This document shows positions 1 through 7,234 of a DNA stretch of 34,705 nucleotides, piece after piece. Both the position numbers and the translations under genes were made by a program. The stretch covers positions 1-34,705 of the forward strand of contig RPFO01001362.1 in assembly GCA_009746045.1 (NCBI GenBank). Direction: 5' to 3'. The DNA is from Mesostigma viride. Taxonomy: Eukaryota; Streptophyta; Mesostigmatophyceae; Mesostigmatales; Mesostigmataceae. A model generated the notes under the pieces. That model was given only the letters and a program-made list of their open reading frames with translations. It was not told the origin of the DNA and made no database searches. Position 1 is the stretch's first letter, and the number at the start of each line of letters is the position of its first letter.

Positions 1-330
1 GTGAAAGCCCGAATTGCGTGCCACTAGAAACGCCAAATTGCGTGCCGCTGGGAAGACGCTGGGGCTGATAAACGTGCCGCTAGGGCTGCCGCTAGGGCCG
101 CTGCCGCCGCTGTTGATGCCGCGGAGGAACGACTTGGGCTCCAAGAATGGATACAGGCTCGTTTAGACGCGGAGAGCGACGACGAGGAGGACGAAGACAG
201 GTTCACCAAGAGAGCGGGGTACGTGCCTATGTACGTGCCGATGTACACCGGTGCCCGCGTGCTGCCTAAGCGGGGCGGACACACAACGGGGGCGCGCAGA
301 GTGAGGGGGCGATCGCGCACGAGGAGGTGA
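1..330 (+). pseudogene. 3' end of a gene cut by the window edge, probably frameshifted
   Basis: The plus-strand frame ending at the TGA at 328-330 reads as an alanine/arginine-rich stretch (about 70-130), an acidic DDEEDEDR patch near 175-205, a YVPMYVPMY repeat near 220-245 and a basic RGRSRTRR tail. It has no in-frame ATG before 229 and meets a stop at 25-27. The next frame, open from 3, encodes PNCVPL twice in tandem (about 12-50) and then stops, so the gene most likely enters from upstream in that frame and shifts around 50-60. The family is not recognised. Acidic then basic low-complexity tails are common in giant-virus proteins. The minus-strand frame over the same bases looks like its mirror image. 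Confidence 0.45.
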
Positions 331-477
331 AAATATATATTCATTAAAAAAATAAATAATAGCACGTTTGTCACCTAGTCGCGCCCCTAGGGTGCGCTGT
401 ACATAAAACGCGGTGAGGGACAGTGCTCAATTAGCTGCCTGTCACGCTTCAAACAACTGCTGAGTGAGAGAAAGGCG

Positions 478-1392
478 CTATCGACCGCTCAGCCTGGACC
501 TGAGACCGGTCCTGCGCCTGGGCTGCGGGACGTTGTCCACGCACACCACCTCCGTCTCGGGAGAGGCGTCCGCACCCTTGCGCTTCCTCGCGCCGCCCTC
601 CAGGGCAGCGAGCTCCCCCGTGGCCTTCTCGACGACGATGCACTTGGCGTTGTGGGCGCGGAAGATGGTGATCTCGCCCACGGACCGCACGCTAGCCACG
701 TGGGCTATGGCGGTCAGGTGGGGGTTGAAGACGAAGTAGGGGAACTGCAGCCTGGCCACGTGCTCCTTGCGGCGGTCCTCGTGGAGGCACAGGGGGCAGT
801 CGATGTCGTCGGGGCTCTCCTGCTCGACCAGCACGGTCATCATGCAGCCGTCGCAGACGCCGCCCATGTGGAAGTGCGGGGCCGTGTCCATGTCCACCTT
901 GGGAGAGTACACGTTCTCCAGTCTCTGGTCGCACAGGATGCACACCTCGATGCTGTCCATGCCCTCGTCCCCGTGCGCCTCGTGCTCCGCCTGCCAGATG
1001 GCCTCCTCGAACTTCCTGTCGCCCCTGCCGCACGGAGGGATGATGCGGACCTCCTTGGCCGTGTACTTCTTAACCGCCTTCTTGGCCAGCGCCTCGATGT
1101 CCAGCCTCTTCTTGAGGGTGTACTTGCGGACGGCCTCGTGGCACTGGTCGCAGACGTCCGCCTGCCTGACCATGGGGCCGCAGGTGTAGGCGGATATGAA
1201 CCTGAGCTCGTTGCAACTCTCGCACCTGATGGTGGGGGGGTGCGGATCCTTTCCAGGGTTCTGCTTCTTCCAGTCCTCCGCGAACTGCACGTTCATCGCG
1301 TTCTTGAAAAGCTTTTCCCCGGTCTCCGGGTTGTAGATGTAGTGAGCCTCCGGCAAACCCAGACAGGCGCCATGGAAATGTTCGGCGGGCAT
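478..1392 (-). CDS. Cys-rich zinc-binding protein, RING-like, unknown function
   Basis: This is an intact 304-residue frame starting at the ATG at 1392. It carries several CxxC pairs: CESC and CDQC around residues 57-85, then CILC, an HFH motif, CDGC and CPLC around residues 150-203. These are consistent with two zinc-binding modules, the second spaced like a divergent RING or treble clef. The C-terminal 50 residues are basic (RKRKG, PRRRTGLRSR) and could contact nucleic acid or act as a nuclear signal. RING-like proteins in giant viruses often act as ubiquitin ligases, but no canonical RING consensus is complete here, so that role is only a possibility. The neighbours on both sides are on the opposite strand. 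Confidence 0.75.
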   Translation of the reverse strand: MPAEHFHGACLGLPEAHYIYNPETGEKLFKNAMNVQFAEDWKKQNPGKDPHPPTIRCESCNELRFISAYTCGPMVRQADVCDQCHEAVRKYTLKKRLDIEALAKKAVKKYTAKEVRIIPPCGRGDRKFEEAIWQAEHEAHGDEGMDSIEVCILCDQRLENVYSPKVDMDTAPHFHMGGVCDGCMMTVLVEQESPDDIDCPLCLHEDRRKEHVARLQFPYFVFNPHLTAIAHVASVRSVGEITIFRAHNAKCIVVEKATGELAALEGGARKRKGADASPETEVVCVDNVPQPRRRTGLRSRLSGR

Positions 1393-1610
1393 GATTTCTG
1401 ATGCGAAAATGTACTGTAAATGTCACCTTTATGGAGCCTCGCGGCTTTAGAATGGGCACTCGGGCGAAAAAGGAATGGCTGTGGCTTCCGGGGACTAGGA
1501 ATGATGGGTGGTGGACTGGGATTTCGGATGGCTGGGCGCTGGTGGTTTGGTGTGTCTGGGGAGGGTTGGCAACACACTTATGATGGCACTTGGCCAGTGG
1601 ATCTGTGATC

Positions 1611-1899
1611 TGTAGAGATCTTGGATCTGCCACATCATATGCCCACATCAGAGATCTCGGATCTGCCACATCAGAGATCTGCCACATCAGAGATCTCGGA
1701 TCTGCCACATCAGAGATCTGCCACATCAGAGATCTCGGATCTGACACACCAGAGATCTGGCACATCAGAGATCTCGGATCTGACACACCAGAGATCTGAC
1801 ACACCAGAGATCTCGGACCTGCCACATCAGAGATCTCGGATCTGCCCCGTCACTTGCCACGTCACAGATCTCTGGTATGCCACGTCAGAGATCTTGGAT
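1611..1899. repeat. Tandem repeat array rich in AGATCT
   Basis: About 290 bases are built from degenerate units of the type AGAGATCTCGGATCTGCCAC followed by ATC. Long units (with CGGATCT) alternate with short ones, and TGACACACC variants replace TGCCACATC in the later part. Every unit carries the palindrome AGATCT. All frames stay open because the unit is short, giving spurious repetitive peptides on both strands. It lies in the roughly 600-base gap (1393-1988) between the Cys-rich gene and the coiled-coil gene. The rest of that gap (1393-1610) has no gene I can support. Confidence 0.9.
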
Positions 1900-1988
1900 G
1901 CCTTATGCACAGGCCTGGCCATATGGTGGACAAAGAGACCAGCAACTGTGAGAGAGCCATTTCGCCCGCAATCCGCCCGAAGTCGGCG

Positions 1989-2456
1989 ATGGAGAACACA
2001 AGCAGTTCTGATGGTGGGGGCAGCTCTGATGGCAACGATTCTGACAAGGAAAACATGCCACCGTCGCAATGTGTTAAGGTGCTAGACCCCTCACATGAAG
2101 TGGGGAATCGAGTTGTCCGATTGAACGAAGGGCCTCTCCCATCCAGGGTTTTTGTCCCAAGGGAGTTTGTGACCACTGTTCACTCCCAATTCGCGGACAT
2201 GAGAGACAAGATCGAGGGGGTGATCACAAAGCACAAGAAGGAAAGGGATGCCACCCGAAAGAGACACGAAAGGGCGAGGAACAAGCTTGCCAGCCAGGTC
2301 AATGACCTGAAGAGGGTCGTTTCGGAGAGGGACGACGCCTTGAAATTGATGGAGCTGGCGCTTACCAACCACAAGGCCAGCATCGACAATCTCAGGACCC
2401 AGCTGGCCGCCGCCAAGACGGATTTGGCAAACGCGAAGATAGCATCCAAAGGTTGA
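1989..2456 (+). CDS. Small coiled-coil protein, unknown function
   Basis: The ATG at 1989 is chosen because the frame upstream of it runs through the tandem repeat and is compositionally different; this gives 155 residues. The N-terminus is Ser/Gly/Asp-rich and acidic (residues 2-25). Residues about 60-150 show heptad-like spacing of hydrophobics with many K, E and R residues (VITKHKKERDATRKRHERAR and onward), typical of a long coiled coil. There is no catalytic motif. It may be a structural or scaffold-type protein, but this is a guess. It is followed after about 60 bases by another small plus-strand gene. Confidence 0.65.
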   Translation: MENTSSSDGGGSSDGNDSDKENMPPSQCVKVLDPSHEVGNRVVRLNEGPLPSRVFVPREFVTTVHSQFADMRDKIEGVITKHKKERDATRKRHERARNKLASQVNDLKRVVSERDDALKLMELALTNHKASIDNLRTQLAAAKTDLANAKIASKG

Positions 2457-2657
2457 GAAACCAAATCCTACATTGGTAAACAATAAATAAACTTTGGTTT
2501 ACTGTAACGTGGATAAGCATGTCCACATCTAGCATAGAGAACGTTGCTCCAGTACAGGAGGGCCTGGGCGATTTGAAAAGGACGGAGCATCTGGACCCCA
2601 CCGCCCCCGTTGTGTTTGCCCCCCATTGGTGTCCAGGCCGGAGCTGGTCGTCCCGGT

Positions 2658-2863
2658 AGTTACGTTAAATAGTGACGGAACCTTTTGCCGCCTGAGGCAA
2701 ATCGGTCCGTAACACTATTTTGCCCGGAATAACCACTTCCGAGCACCCAAGTTAATTCGGCCGAATTAACTTGGGTGCTCGGAAGTGGTTATTCCGGGCA
2801 AAATAGTGTTACGGACCGATTTGCCTCAGGCGGCAAAAGGTTCCGTCACTATTTAACGTAACT
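2658..2863. repeat. Perfect 206-bp palindrome, left arm pair of the foldback element
   Basis: Bases 2658-2760 are the exact reverse complement of 2761-2863, with the centre at TTCGG/CCGAA and no spacer. Single strands could fold into a hairpin of about 100 base pairs. Confidence 0.97.
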
Positions 2864-2944
2864 AAAACCTGGCCTCGTGGAGGGGGGACGAAGAGCCCGA
2901 GACATCCGCCTAGGCCGCTGAGCACGCACCACTAAATGCGCCGG

Positions 2945-2985
2945 AGCTGCCTCAGTGAGGATTCGAACCCCTGACCTCCAAGGTG
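2945..2985 (-). other. tRNA-like T-arm/B-box fragment inside the foldback core
   Basis: Read on the minus strand, 2959-2969 is GGTTCGAATCC, an exact Pol III B-box (tRNA T-loop), preceded by AGGTCAGG and followed by TCACTGAGGCAG. Only about 26 bases lie between it and the right palindrome, so there is no room for an A-box or a 5' tRNA half. It is best read as the 3' half of a tRNA or a tRNA-derived SINE remnant, not as a functional tRNA. Confidence 0.45.
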
Positions 2986-2995
2986 CACAGGTTTT

Positions 2996-3202
2996 AGTTA
3001 CGTTAAATAGTGACGGAACCTTTTGCCGCCTGAGGCAAATCGGTCCGTAACACTATTTTTGCCCGGAATAACCACTTCCGAGCACCCAAGTTAATTCGGC
3101 CGAATTAACTTGGGTGCTCGGAAGTGGTTATTCCGGGCAAAATAGTGTTACGGACCGATTTGCCTCAGGCGGCAAAAGGTTCCGTCACTATTTAACGTAA
3201 CT
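2996..3202. repeat. 207-bp near-perfect palindrome, right arm pair of the foldback element
   Basis: This has the same sequence as the palindrome at 2658-2863 except for one extra T in the T run near 3056-3060 (five T instead of four). That is the only difference seen between the copies, so the two were duplicated or homogenised recently. Confidence 0.97.
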
Positions 3203-3265
3203 CCGGTCGTGTTTGCCGTCGTCGTGATCGCCCTTTTGGTGGCGACCATGAGCCACTGACGCACC

Positions 3266-3777
3266 TCAGTGCCTGCGCGCGCGCCGTCTGTTGATTCGCC
3301 TCTGACCGGCGTTGTGGCCCGGCGCAGGTGCAGGCGCAGGTGCAGGCGCGGGCGGGGGTGGAGGAGGGGGTGGAGGAGCCGCGTTGATGGCGGCGGCGAC
3401 GACCTGCACGGGGACCCCCGCGGCGCGCGCTGTAGACAGGAGGTCGTTGGACGCGGCCACAAGATTCGCTCGGTTCCGTTGTCGGATAGCCGTCGCCCGC
3501 AGAGGGCCTATACCGGCCCCTAGCGGCTGGCGCACGACGCGCAGGGCATCCTGGAACCTGGCCAGTCGCGCGGAATACTCGACGTCCCGTGCTTCCGGGG
3601 GGATAACGGGAAGGACTTTCTTCGCCCGGTTGCCGTGCCCGCAGCAGGCGGAGGGCCATGTGTGGGTGTTTTTCCTGTTTCTGGTCGCGTGTTGGGTGCA
3701 CTTGTGTGCCCGGCCGCCCCCCGCCGTCTGCACCTCGTCCCACTGTTTGTAATGACCGTGCATTGGTATGAACCCAT
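3266..3777 (-). pseudogene. Small Cys/His zinc-binding protein with a frameshift
   Basis: The ATG at 3777 opens a frame with QCTVITNSGTRC, which matches the pattern C-x3-I-x3-G-x-x-C seen at the start of many small giant-virus and phycodnavirus proteins. That pattern is normally completed by a C-x-x-H a few residues later. The C-x-x-H (KCTQH) is present, but in the adjacent frame, which stays open to 3266. The switch falls on the C6 run at 3717-3722. The second frame continues with a CCGH pair, a helical middle segment and a Pro/Ala-rich tract (PPPPPPPPPAPAPAPAPAP) with a basic end. The likely role is a structural zinc knuckle in a virion or DNA-binding protein; the exact function is unknown. 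Confidence 0.6.
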
Positions 3778-3816
3778 TAAGATTAGTACATTAACGTTAT
3801 ATATAATTGAATGAGA

Positions 3817-4734
3817 TTACGATTTTATCCTCTTGTCCCTGTTCCACGCCTGGTTCTCAAGCATGAGTCGTTTGTTGTTTGCCGCAAACTCGGGGCCGCG
3901 GTACTCGCGAGCCTTATTGTAGTGACCCAGCTTTTCCAGCCCCGGTGCCAATGCCTCCACCATGACCAGCGCCGTCTTCTCGGGGTCTTTCCCGGCAAGT
4001 ACCTCCTCTTGGTGCCGCAAATGGAAGAATTCGGTCAATGCGCACATGGGGTCTGTGAACGTGTCGCGAGTGGCCTGGCTCTTCTTCGTGAGCCCCTGGT
4101 CCTTCCTGTAGTCGGCGGTCTGCTCGTAGCCGGTCACCAGCTTGTTGGCCGCGTTGTTGACGATGGCGTACACCCTGGACGGCACGGGCTTGGCGCTGCT
4201 CTCCTTGATGGCGCGCATGTCTAGCTTATTACTCTCGCAGCTCTTGATGCGAGGGGCCTCCGACACTTGCTGGCGAGGGAGAGGCACGAACTCCTCGCCG
4301 GTATTGTCGCGGTACCTATCCAACAACTCTTGAATTAGAGCCGGGTCCGCGTCCAGGTATCTCTCCAATAGCACAGCCACTGACTGGCGAAAGGCGGCGG
4401 CCTTCTTGCCGGGTAGGACCTGGATTATCTTTATGATTCCCTGTCGGTCAGTGACAGGCGTCTCTCGTTGCCCTTGGCCGGTGAAACGGAAGTGTACGAT
4501 GCCATCGTACACTTCTTCATGGGCCGAGCACAGTTTTTTGAAGGCCTCGCTTGCGTGTCTGAATGAATTAGTTGTGAACGATCCATCCGGCTTCATAAAT
4601 ATCATGCACTTGATAGCATCAATAACCGAAATCTTGCCATCCGGGGTCACGCGAATCTTGCCAGCAAATGGATCCTGCTCACCAGACCCATCGCGCAAGG
4701 GTTGCAAATACCTCACAACTGCATTGGAGGCCAT
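3817..4734 (-). CDS. BRO/antirepressor-like DNA-binding protein, paralogue 1
   Basis: An intact frame of 305 residues starts at the ATG at 4734. The frame is open 20 codons further upstream, but both paralogues begin MAS at this point. Residues about 90-130 hold TPV, R, IIKI, LPGKKAAAFR and ERYLDADP. This resembles the BRO-N/phage antirepressor-type segment in which a TPV(A/C)..R..IVEI..LLPG..A...R motif precedes a small helical region; such proteins recur in giant viruses and algal genomes. The C-terminal half is conserved with the other copies (SCE...LDMRAIKESSAKPVPSRVYA, NNKRLMLENQAWNRDKRIKS). The likely role is a DNA-binding regulator of viral or host transcription, inferred from the family. 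It sits next to paralogue 2 in direct orientation. Confidence 0.75.
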   Translation of the reverse strand: MASNAVVRYLQPLRDGSGEQDPFAGKIRVTPDGKISVIDAIKCMIFMKPDGSFTTNSFRHASEAFKKLCSAHEEVYDGIVHFRFTGQGQRETPVTDRQGIIKIIQVLPGKKAAAFRQSVAVLLERYLDADPALIQELLDRYRDNTGEEFVPLPRQQVSEAPRIKSCESNKLDMRAIKESSAKPVPSRVYAIVNNAANKLVTGYEQTADYRKDQGLTKKSQATRDTFTDPMCALTEFFHLRHQEEVLAGKDPEKTALVMVEALAPGLEKLGHYNKAREYRGPEFAANNKRLMLENQAWNRDKRIKS

Positions 4735-4785
4735 GATTGATTTATTGTTGTTGTAGAAATTGTATCGCTCCAGATAAGCGCGCCA
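4735..4785 (-). promoter_or_regulatory. Conserved upstream block of BRO-like paralogue 1
   Basis: Read toward the gene, this starts TGGCGCGCTTATCT and ends just before the ATG. The first part is identical to the blocks upstream of the other two paralogues, while the part nearer the ATG has diverged. Such retention points to a shared promoter or operator or to recent duplication. Confidence 0.5.
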
Positions 4786-4824
4786 CCGTTTCAAGGTTGT
4801 CCATTATCATTATTATGATTGCAA

Positions 4825-5739
4825 TTACGCTTTTATCCTCTTGTCCCTGTTCCACACCTGGTTCTCAAGCATTAGTCGTTTGTTGTTTGCCGCAAACTCG
4901 GGGCCGCGGTACTCGCGAGCCTCCTTGTAGTGACCCAGCTTTTCTAGCCCGGGTGCCAGCATATCCACTATGGAGAGGGCCGACTTCTCGGGGTCGCCCC
5001 CCTTAGACACCATGGCCTTGTGCTGCTCGTGGAAGAATATCGACAGACCGCACATCCCGTCCGTGAAGGTGTCGCGAGTGGCCTGGCTCTTCTTCGTGAG
5101 CCCCTGGTCCTTGCGGTAGTCTGCCGTTTGATCGTAGCCCGTCGCCAGCTTGTTGGAACTGTTGTTGACGGCGGCGTACACTCGAGCGGGCACCGGCTTG
5201 GCGCTGCTCTCCTTGATGGCGCGCATGTCCAGCTTTGTCTTCTCGCAGCTCTTGATGCGAGGGGCCTCCAGCACTTGCTGGCGAGGGAGAGGCACGAACT
5301 CCTCGCCGGTCCTGTCGCGGTACCGGTCGTGCAGGTCCTGGATGAGCGCCGGGTCGGCGTCGAGGTACCTCTCCAACAGCACTGCCATGTGGTGGCGGAA
5401 GGCGGCGGCCTTCTTGCCGGGCAGGAGCTGTATGATCTTGATAATTTCCCGTCGCCCACTGACAGGGGTGTCTCGCTGACCAGGACCAGGAAACTTGAAG
5501 TGATCCATAATATCGGTCACCTCTTCATGGTCCGAGCATAGATTGGCGAGGCGTTCGCTGGCATGTCCACTCGCTCCTTTGTAGAATGTGCCGTCGCTGT
5601 TCATGAACATCATCACTTTGATCACGTCCAAAACCGATATCTTGCCATCAGGCGTCACTCGTATCTTGTTCGCGAATGGGTCTTCCCCCGGCACATCGCG
5701 CGAAGGCTGCAGATACCTCACAAGTGCCTGGGATGCCAT
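4825..5739 (-). CDS. BRO/antirepressor-like DNA-binding protein, paralogue 2
   Basis: An intact frame of 304 residues starts at the ATG at 5739 and is very similar to paralogue 1 along its whole length. The antirepressor-type motif lies at residues 91-129 (TPV, IIKIIQLLPGKKAAAFR, ERYLDADP). The N-terminal segment (residues 22-50) has PFANKIRVTPDGKISVLDVI, recalling the BRO-N start where the target-sensing strand is followed by a helix. The C-terminal 30 residues (EYRGPEFAANNKRLMLENQV) are nearly the same as in paralogue 1, so the two arose by tandem duplication. DNA binding and regulation are inferred from the family. No frame damage is visible. Confidence 0.78.
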   Translation of the reverse strand: MASQALVRYLQPSRDVPGEDPFANKIRVTPDGKISVLDVIKVMMFMNSDGTFYKGASGHASERLANLCSDHEEVTDIMDHFKFPGPGQRDTPVSGRREIIKIIQLLPGKKAAAFRHHMAVLLERYLDADPALIQDLHDRYRDRTGEEFVPLPRQQVLEAPRIKSCEKTKLDMRAIKESSAKPVPARVYAAVNNSSNKLATGYDQTADYRKDQGLTKKSQATRDTFTDGMCGLSIFFHEQHKAMVSKGGDPEKSALSIVDMLAPGLEKLGHYKEAREYRGPEFAANNKRLMLENQVWNRDKRIKA

Positions 5740-5789
5740 GACTGTTTACTTGTGGCGGAGAAATGTTATCCACTGAGATAAGCGCGCCA
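5740..5789 (-). promoter_or_regulatory. Conserved upstream block of BRO-like paralogue 2
   Basis: Read toward the gene it runs GGCGCGCTTATCTC, two variable bases, GGATAACATTTCTCCGCC and then a short AT-rich leader to the ATG. It matches the block before paralogue 3 at almost every base and paralogue 1 in its distal half. Confidence 0.6.
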
Positions 5790-5800
5790 TGCCACCAGGT

Positions 5801-5836
5801 AATCACTGCAAATGATCCATCCGGCTTAGTAAACAT
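5801..5836 (-). pseudogene. Short fragment of a BRO-like paralogue
   Basis: On the minus strand these 36 bases encode MFTKPDGSFAVI, closely matching the MIFMKPDGSFTT segment of paralogue 1 and MMFMNSDGTFYK of paralogue 2. No flanking family sequence is recognisable. It lies just beyond the conserved upstream block of paralogue 2, as if left by an unequal recombination or deletion within a formerly larger BRO array. Confidence 0.5.
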
Positions 5837-5875
5837 ATATTTGCGGAATATAAAAACACACGCATGTACTATAAC

Positions 5876-6292
5876 ATGGCGGCAAAGAAAACGCGCACCC
5901 CACGACGCGCTCGTACGGTGCACCGCGCACACCGCTCCCGAGCCGCTGCGGTGCTGACGCCGGCCATGGAGCATAATTACCACGCCGCATCGGGGATGCT
6001 GTCGTATCGTTTCGGCGGGGCGTTGGAGGCATTGTCGAAGGCGAAGGTGTCGGCGAAGGGCGATGTCCCCCCTGATCAGTACAGGAGAGATCTCCGGGAG
6101 ACCAATGCGGTGGAGCAGAACCTGCGGCGGGCGTGGCTAGTGGCTCTGGATAAACTGCGCCGACTGAGAGAACAAGGCGCGGGCATCCTTTATAGAGGGC
6201 CGGACGCCATCGTCGATTGGGTCATGAGAGCCGCCAAGACCGCCGTCATGCCTGGTAGGCGGGGACTCGCGGGTAAGCGTAAACGTTCCTGA
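5876..6292 (+). CDS. Small basic protein, unknown function
   Basis: The frame gives 138 residues from the ATG at 5876; an ATG at 5864 would add four residues. The N-terminus is strongly basic (KKTRTPRRARTVHRAHRSR) and the C-terminus ends GRRGLAGKRKRS, while the middle (residues about 35-115) is predicted helical with alternating charge. Basic ends suggest nucleic-acid binding or packaging, but no histone fold or other known domain is visible. A TATA-like ATATAAAA lies just upstream (about 5848-5856), consistent with the promoters of other genes here. The frame is intact. Confidence 0.65.
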   Translation: MAAKKTRTPRRARTVHRAHRSRAAAVLTPAMEHNYHAASGMLSYRFGGALEALSKAKVSAKGDVPPDQYRRDLRETNAVEQNLRRAWLVALDKLRRLREQGAGILYRGPDAIVDWVMRAAKTAVMPGRRGLAGKRKRS

Positions 6293-6327
6293 TTAAAAAA
6301 TATCGGTTAGTTGTATACGCAATACGG

Positions 6328-6627
6328 ATGCCTGTCGGGAGCAAAGCTGACGTCATGAATGGCAGGGCGACCAGGACGAGCGGAGGGCTTACGAGCGGCG
6401 ACCTGGTGCGGAGGAAGGACGGCCGGGTTGTTTCGAAGGCCAAGAGCGAGATAGGGGCGCAGAACCCGTGGGCCAAGTTCGTGAAGAAGGTGCACGCGGA
6501 GACCGGTGGCTCGCTGAGTGACGCGATGGTGGAGGCAAAGAGACAGTTGGACGGTTTGATGAGGGAGCGCGGCCTCGCGAACACCGCCGAGAACCGTCGC
6601 GAGGTCCTGTCCAGCCTCTCGCGTTAA
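6328..6627 (+). CDS. Small NCLDV-type 'GGL..DL' basic protein
   Basis: This intact 99-residue protein contains TSGGLTSGDLVRRKDGRVVS near residues 17-37, followed by KAKSEIG. It fits a widespread family of small giant-virus and phycodnavirus proteins whose hallmark is S-G-G-L-T-x-x-D-L, then G-(K/R)-(I/V)-V-S-K and a basic region. The second half (residues 45-95) is helical. The family is often regarded as chromosomal or virion DNA-associated, but its function is not established. A diverged relative lies at 31081-31688. An AT-rich stretch (ATTAAAAAATATCGG) just upstream may hold the promoter and the terminator of the preceding gene. Confidence 0.72.
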   Translation: MPVGSKADVMNGRATRTSGGLTSGDLVRRKDGRVVSKAKSEIGAQNPWAKFVKKVHAETGGSLSDAMVEAKRQLDGLMRERGLANTAENRREVLSSLSR

Positions 6628-6703
6628 CCCGGCTCTTTCCCCGTCGCGGCTGTCCGGCCTCGGTCGCAAAAAAAAAACGGAGGTAGGTTCTATATCACTC
6701 GCG

Positions 6704-7084
6704 ATGGGTATGTTTATGTACGATTTTAAGAACCTCTTCAAGGTCGGCCTGCTGATCGGTTTGGCGCACGTGATCGCCACCTGGGTGCGGGTTAAGCGGG
6801 AGAAGTTTCGCCTGAAGGCAAACATCCGGTCGACCGTGTCCATCTCGTGGATTCTGGGTCTCAGCGGGCTCGCCTACGTGCTGTACAGGAACTTCCGCGA
6901 CAAGGCCTACGCCTACGACACGCTGCCGTGGAAGATCTGGAAGGGTTTCTGGACATCCGGGGGTGCCAGTTTGTCCTATTCCATGCTCATGACGGGCGGG
7001 TCGGCTCACTTCTCTAGCCGGCCGGTGGCCGAGGTGGTGGAGGCGACGGTGTCGGAGGCGACGGCCCCGACCACGGCCGCGTAA
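6704..7084 (+). CDS. Small membrane protein with two transmembrane segments
   Basis: This is an intact 126-residue protein. Hydrophobic helices are visible at about residues 13-28 (VGLLIGLAHVIATWV) and 45-62 (VSISWILGLSGLAYVLY), separated by a basic loop (RVKREKFRLK), so the loop probably faces the cytoplasm. The tail is Ala/Thr/Val-rich. A TATATC core at 6691-6696 lies 13 bases from the ATG, one of the clearest examples of the TATA-like motif shared by genes in this window. The family is not recognised; small membrane proteins of this kind are common in giant-virus virions. Confidence 0.68.
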   Translation: MGMFMYDFKNLFKVGLLIGLAHVIATWVRVKREKFRLKANIRSTVSISWILGLSGLAYVLYRNFRDKAYAYDTLPWKIWKGFWTSGGASLSYSMLMTGGSAHFSSRPVAEVVEATVSEATAPTTAA

Positions 7085-7167
7085 CTTTGAGACCGGAGCG
7101 GGTGGCGCCTAGATCTCCGCCCCTCGACCTGGGTCTGGGCCGCGGTCTCGGCCTCGGCACGGGCACA

Positions 7168-7215
7168 GGGATGGGGATGGGGATGGGGATGGGGGTGGGG
7201 ACGGGGATGGGGACG
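7168..7215 (+). repeat. G-rich repeat, potential G-quadruplex
   Basis: There are eight consecutive runs of three to five G, separated by AT, T or AC (GGGATGGGGATGGGG pattern), in the gap between two convergent genes (7084 and 7235). Four or more G3+ tracts with 1-2 base loops fit a G-quadruplex. The complementary frame gives a Pro-Ile dipeptide repeat, which I read as incidental. Confidence 0.85.
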
Positions 7216-7234
7216 AAACGGGCGGCTGTCATCG

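Larger units (their letters stand above)
2658..3202. mobile_element. Composite foldback element: two long palindromes around a 132-bp core, CCGGT duplication
   Basis: The element consists of a 206-base palindrome (2658-2863), a 132-base core (2864-2995) and a near-identical 207-base palindrome (2996-3202). It is flanked by the direct repeat CCGGT at 2653-2657 and 3203-3207, as expected for a transposon target duplication. Its termini read AGTTACGTTAAATAGTGAC inward from both ends. No open frame inside could encode a transposase, so it is non-autonomous, like a foldback or MITE-type element with terminal inverted repeats of about 103 bases. The core itself begins AAAACCTG and ends CAGGTTTT, a further 8-base inverted pair. 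Superfamily assignment is not possible from the ends alone. Confidence 0.85.
2519..3259 (+). pseudogene. Small membrane protein gene split by a foldback element
   Basis: An ATG at 2519 opens a frame with an acidic/Thr-rich N-terminus that runs into the foldback element at 2658. Immediately after the element and its duplicated CCGGT (3203-3207), the sequence to the TGA at 3257-3259 encodes a strongly hydrophobic stretch (VVFAVVVIALLVATM), a typical transmembrane helix. Excising the element and one target copy brings the two parts together, but the frame also needs a one-base shift, most simply at the C6 run at 2619-2624. The intact product would be about 63 residues with a C-terminal membrane anchor. 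The family is unknown. This reading is inferred from the junctions and not from homology. Confidence 0.6.

Noticed and set aside
652-1401. Plus-strand 249-codon open frame over the Cys-rich gene
   Set aside because: Its Val/Asp/His/Leu-rich composition is the mirror of a GC-rich minus-strand gene; the minus frame has clear CxxC pairs.
1070-1825. Repeat-encoded open frame running from the tandem repeat into the Cys-rich gene
   Set aside because: It is open only because the repeat unit lacks stops; it overlaps the real gene in another frame.
2866-2990. A complete tRNA gene in the foldback core
   Set aside because: Only the B-box half is present; there is no A-box, anticodon arm or acceptor partner.
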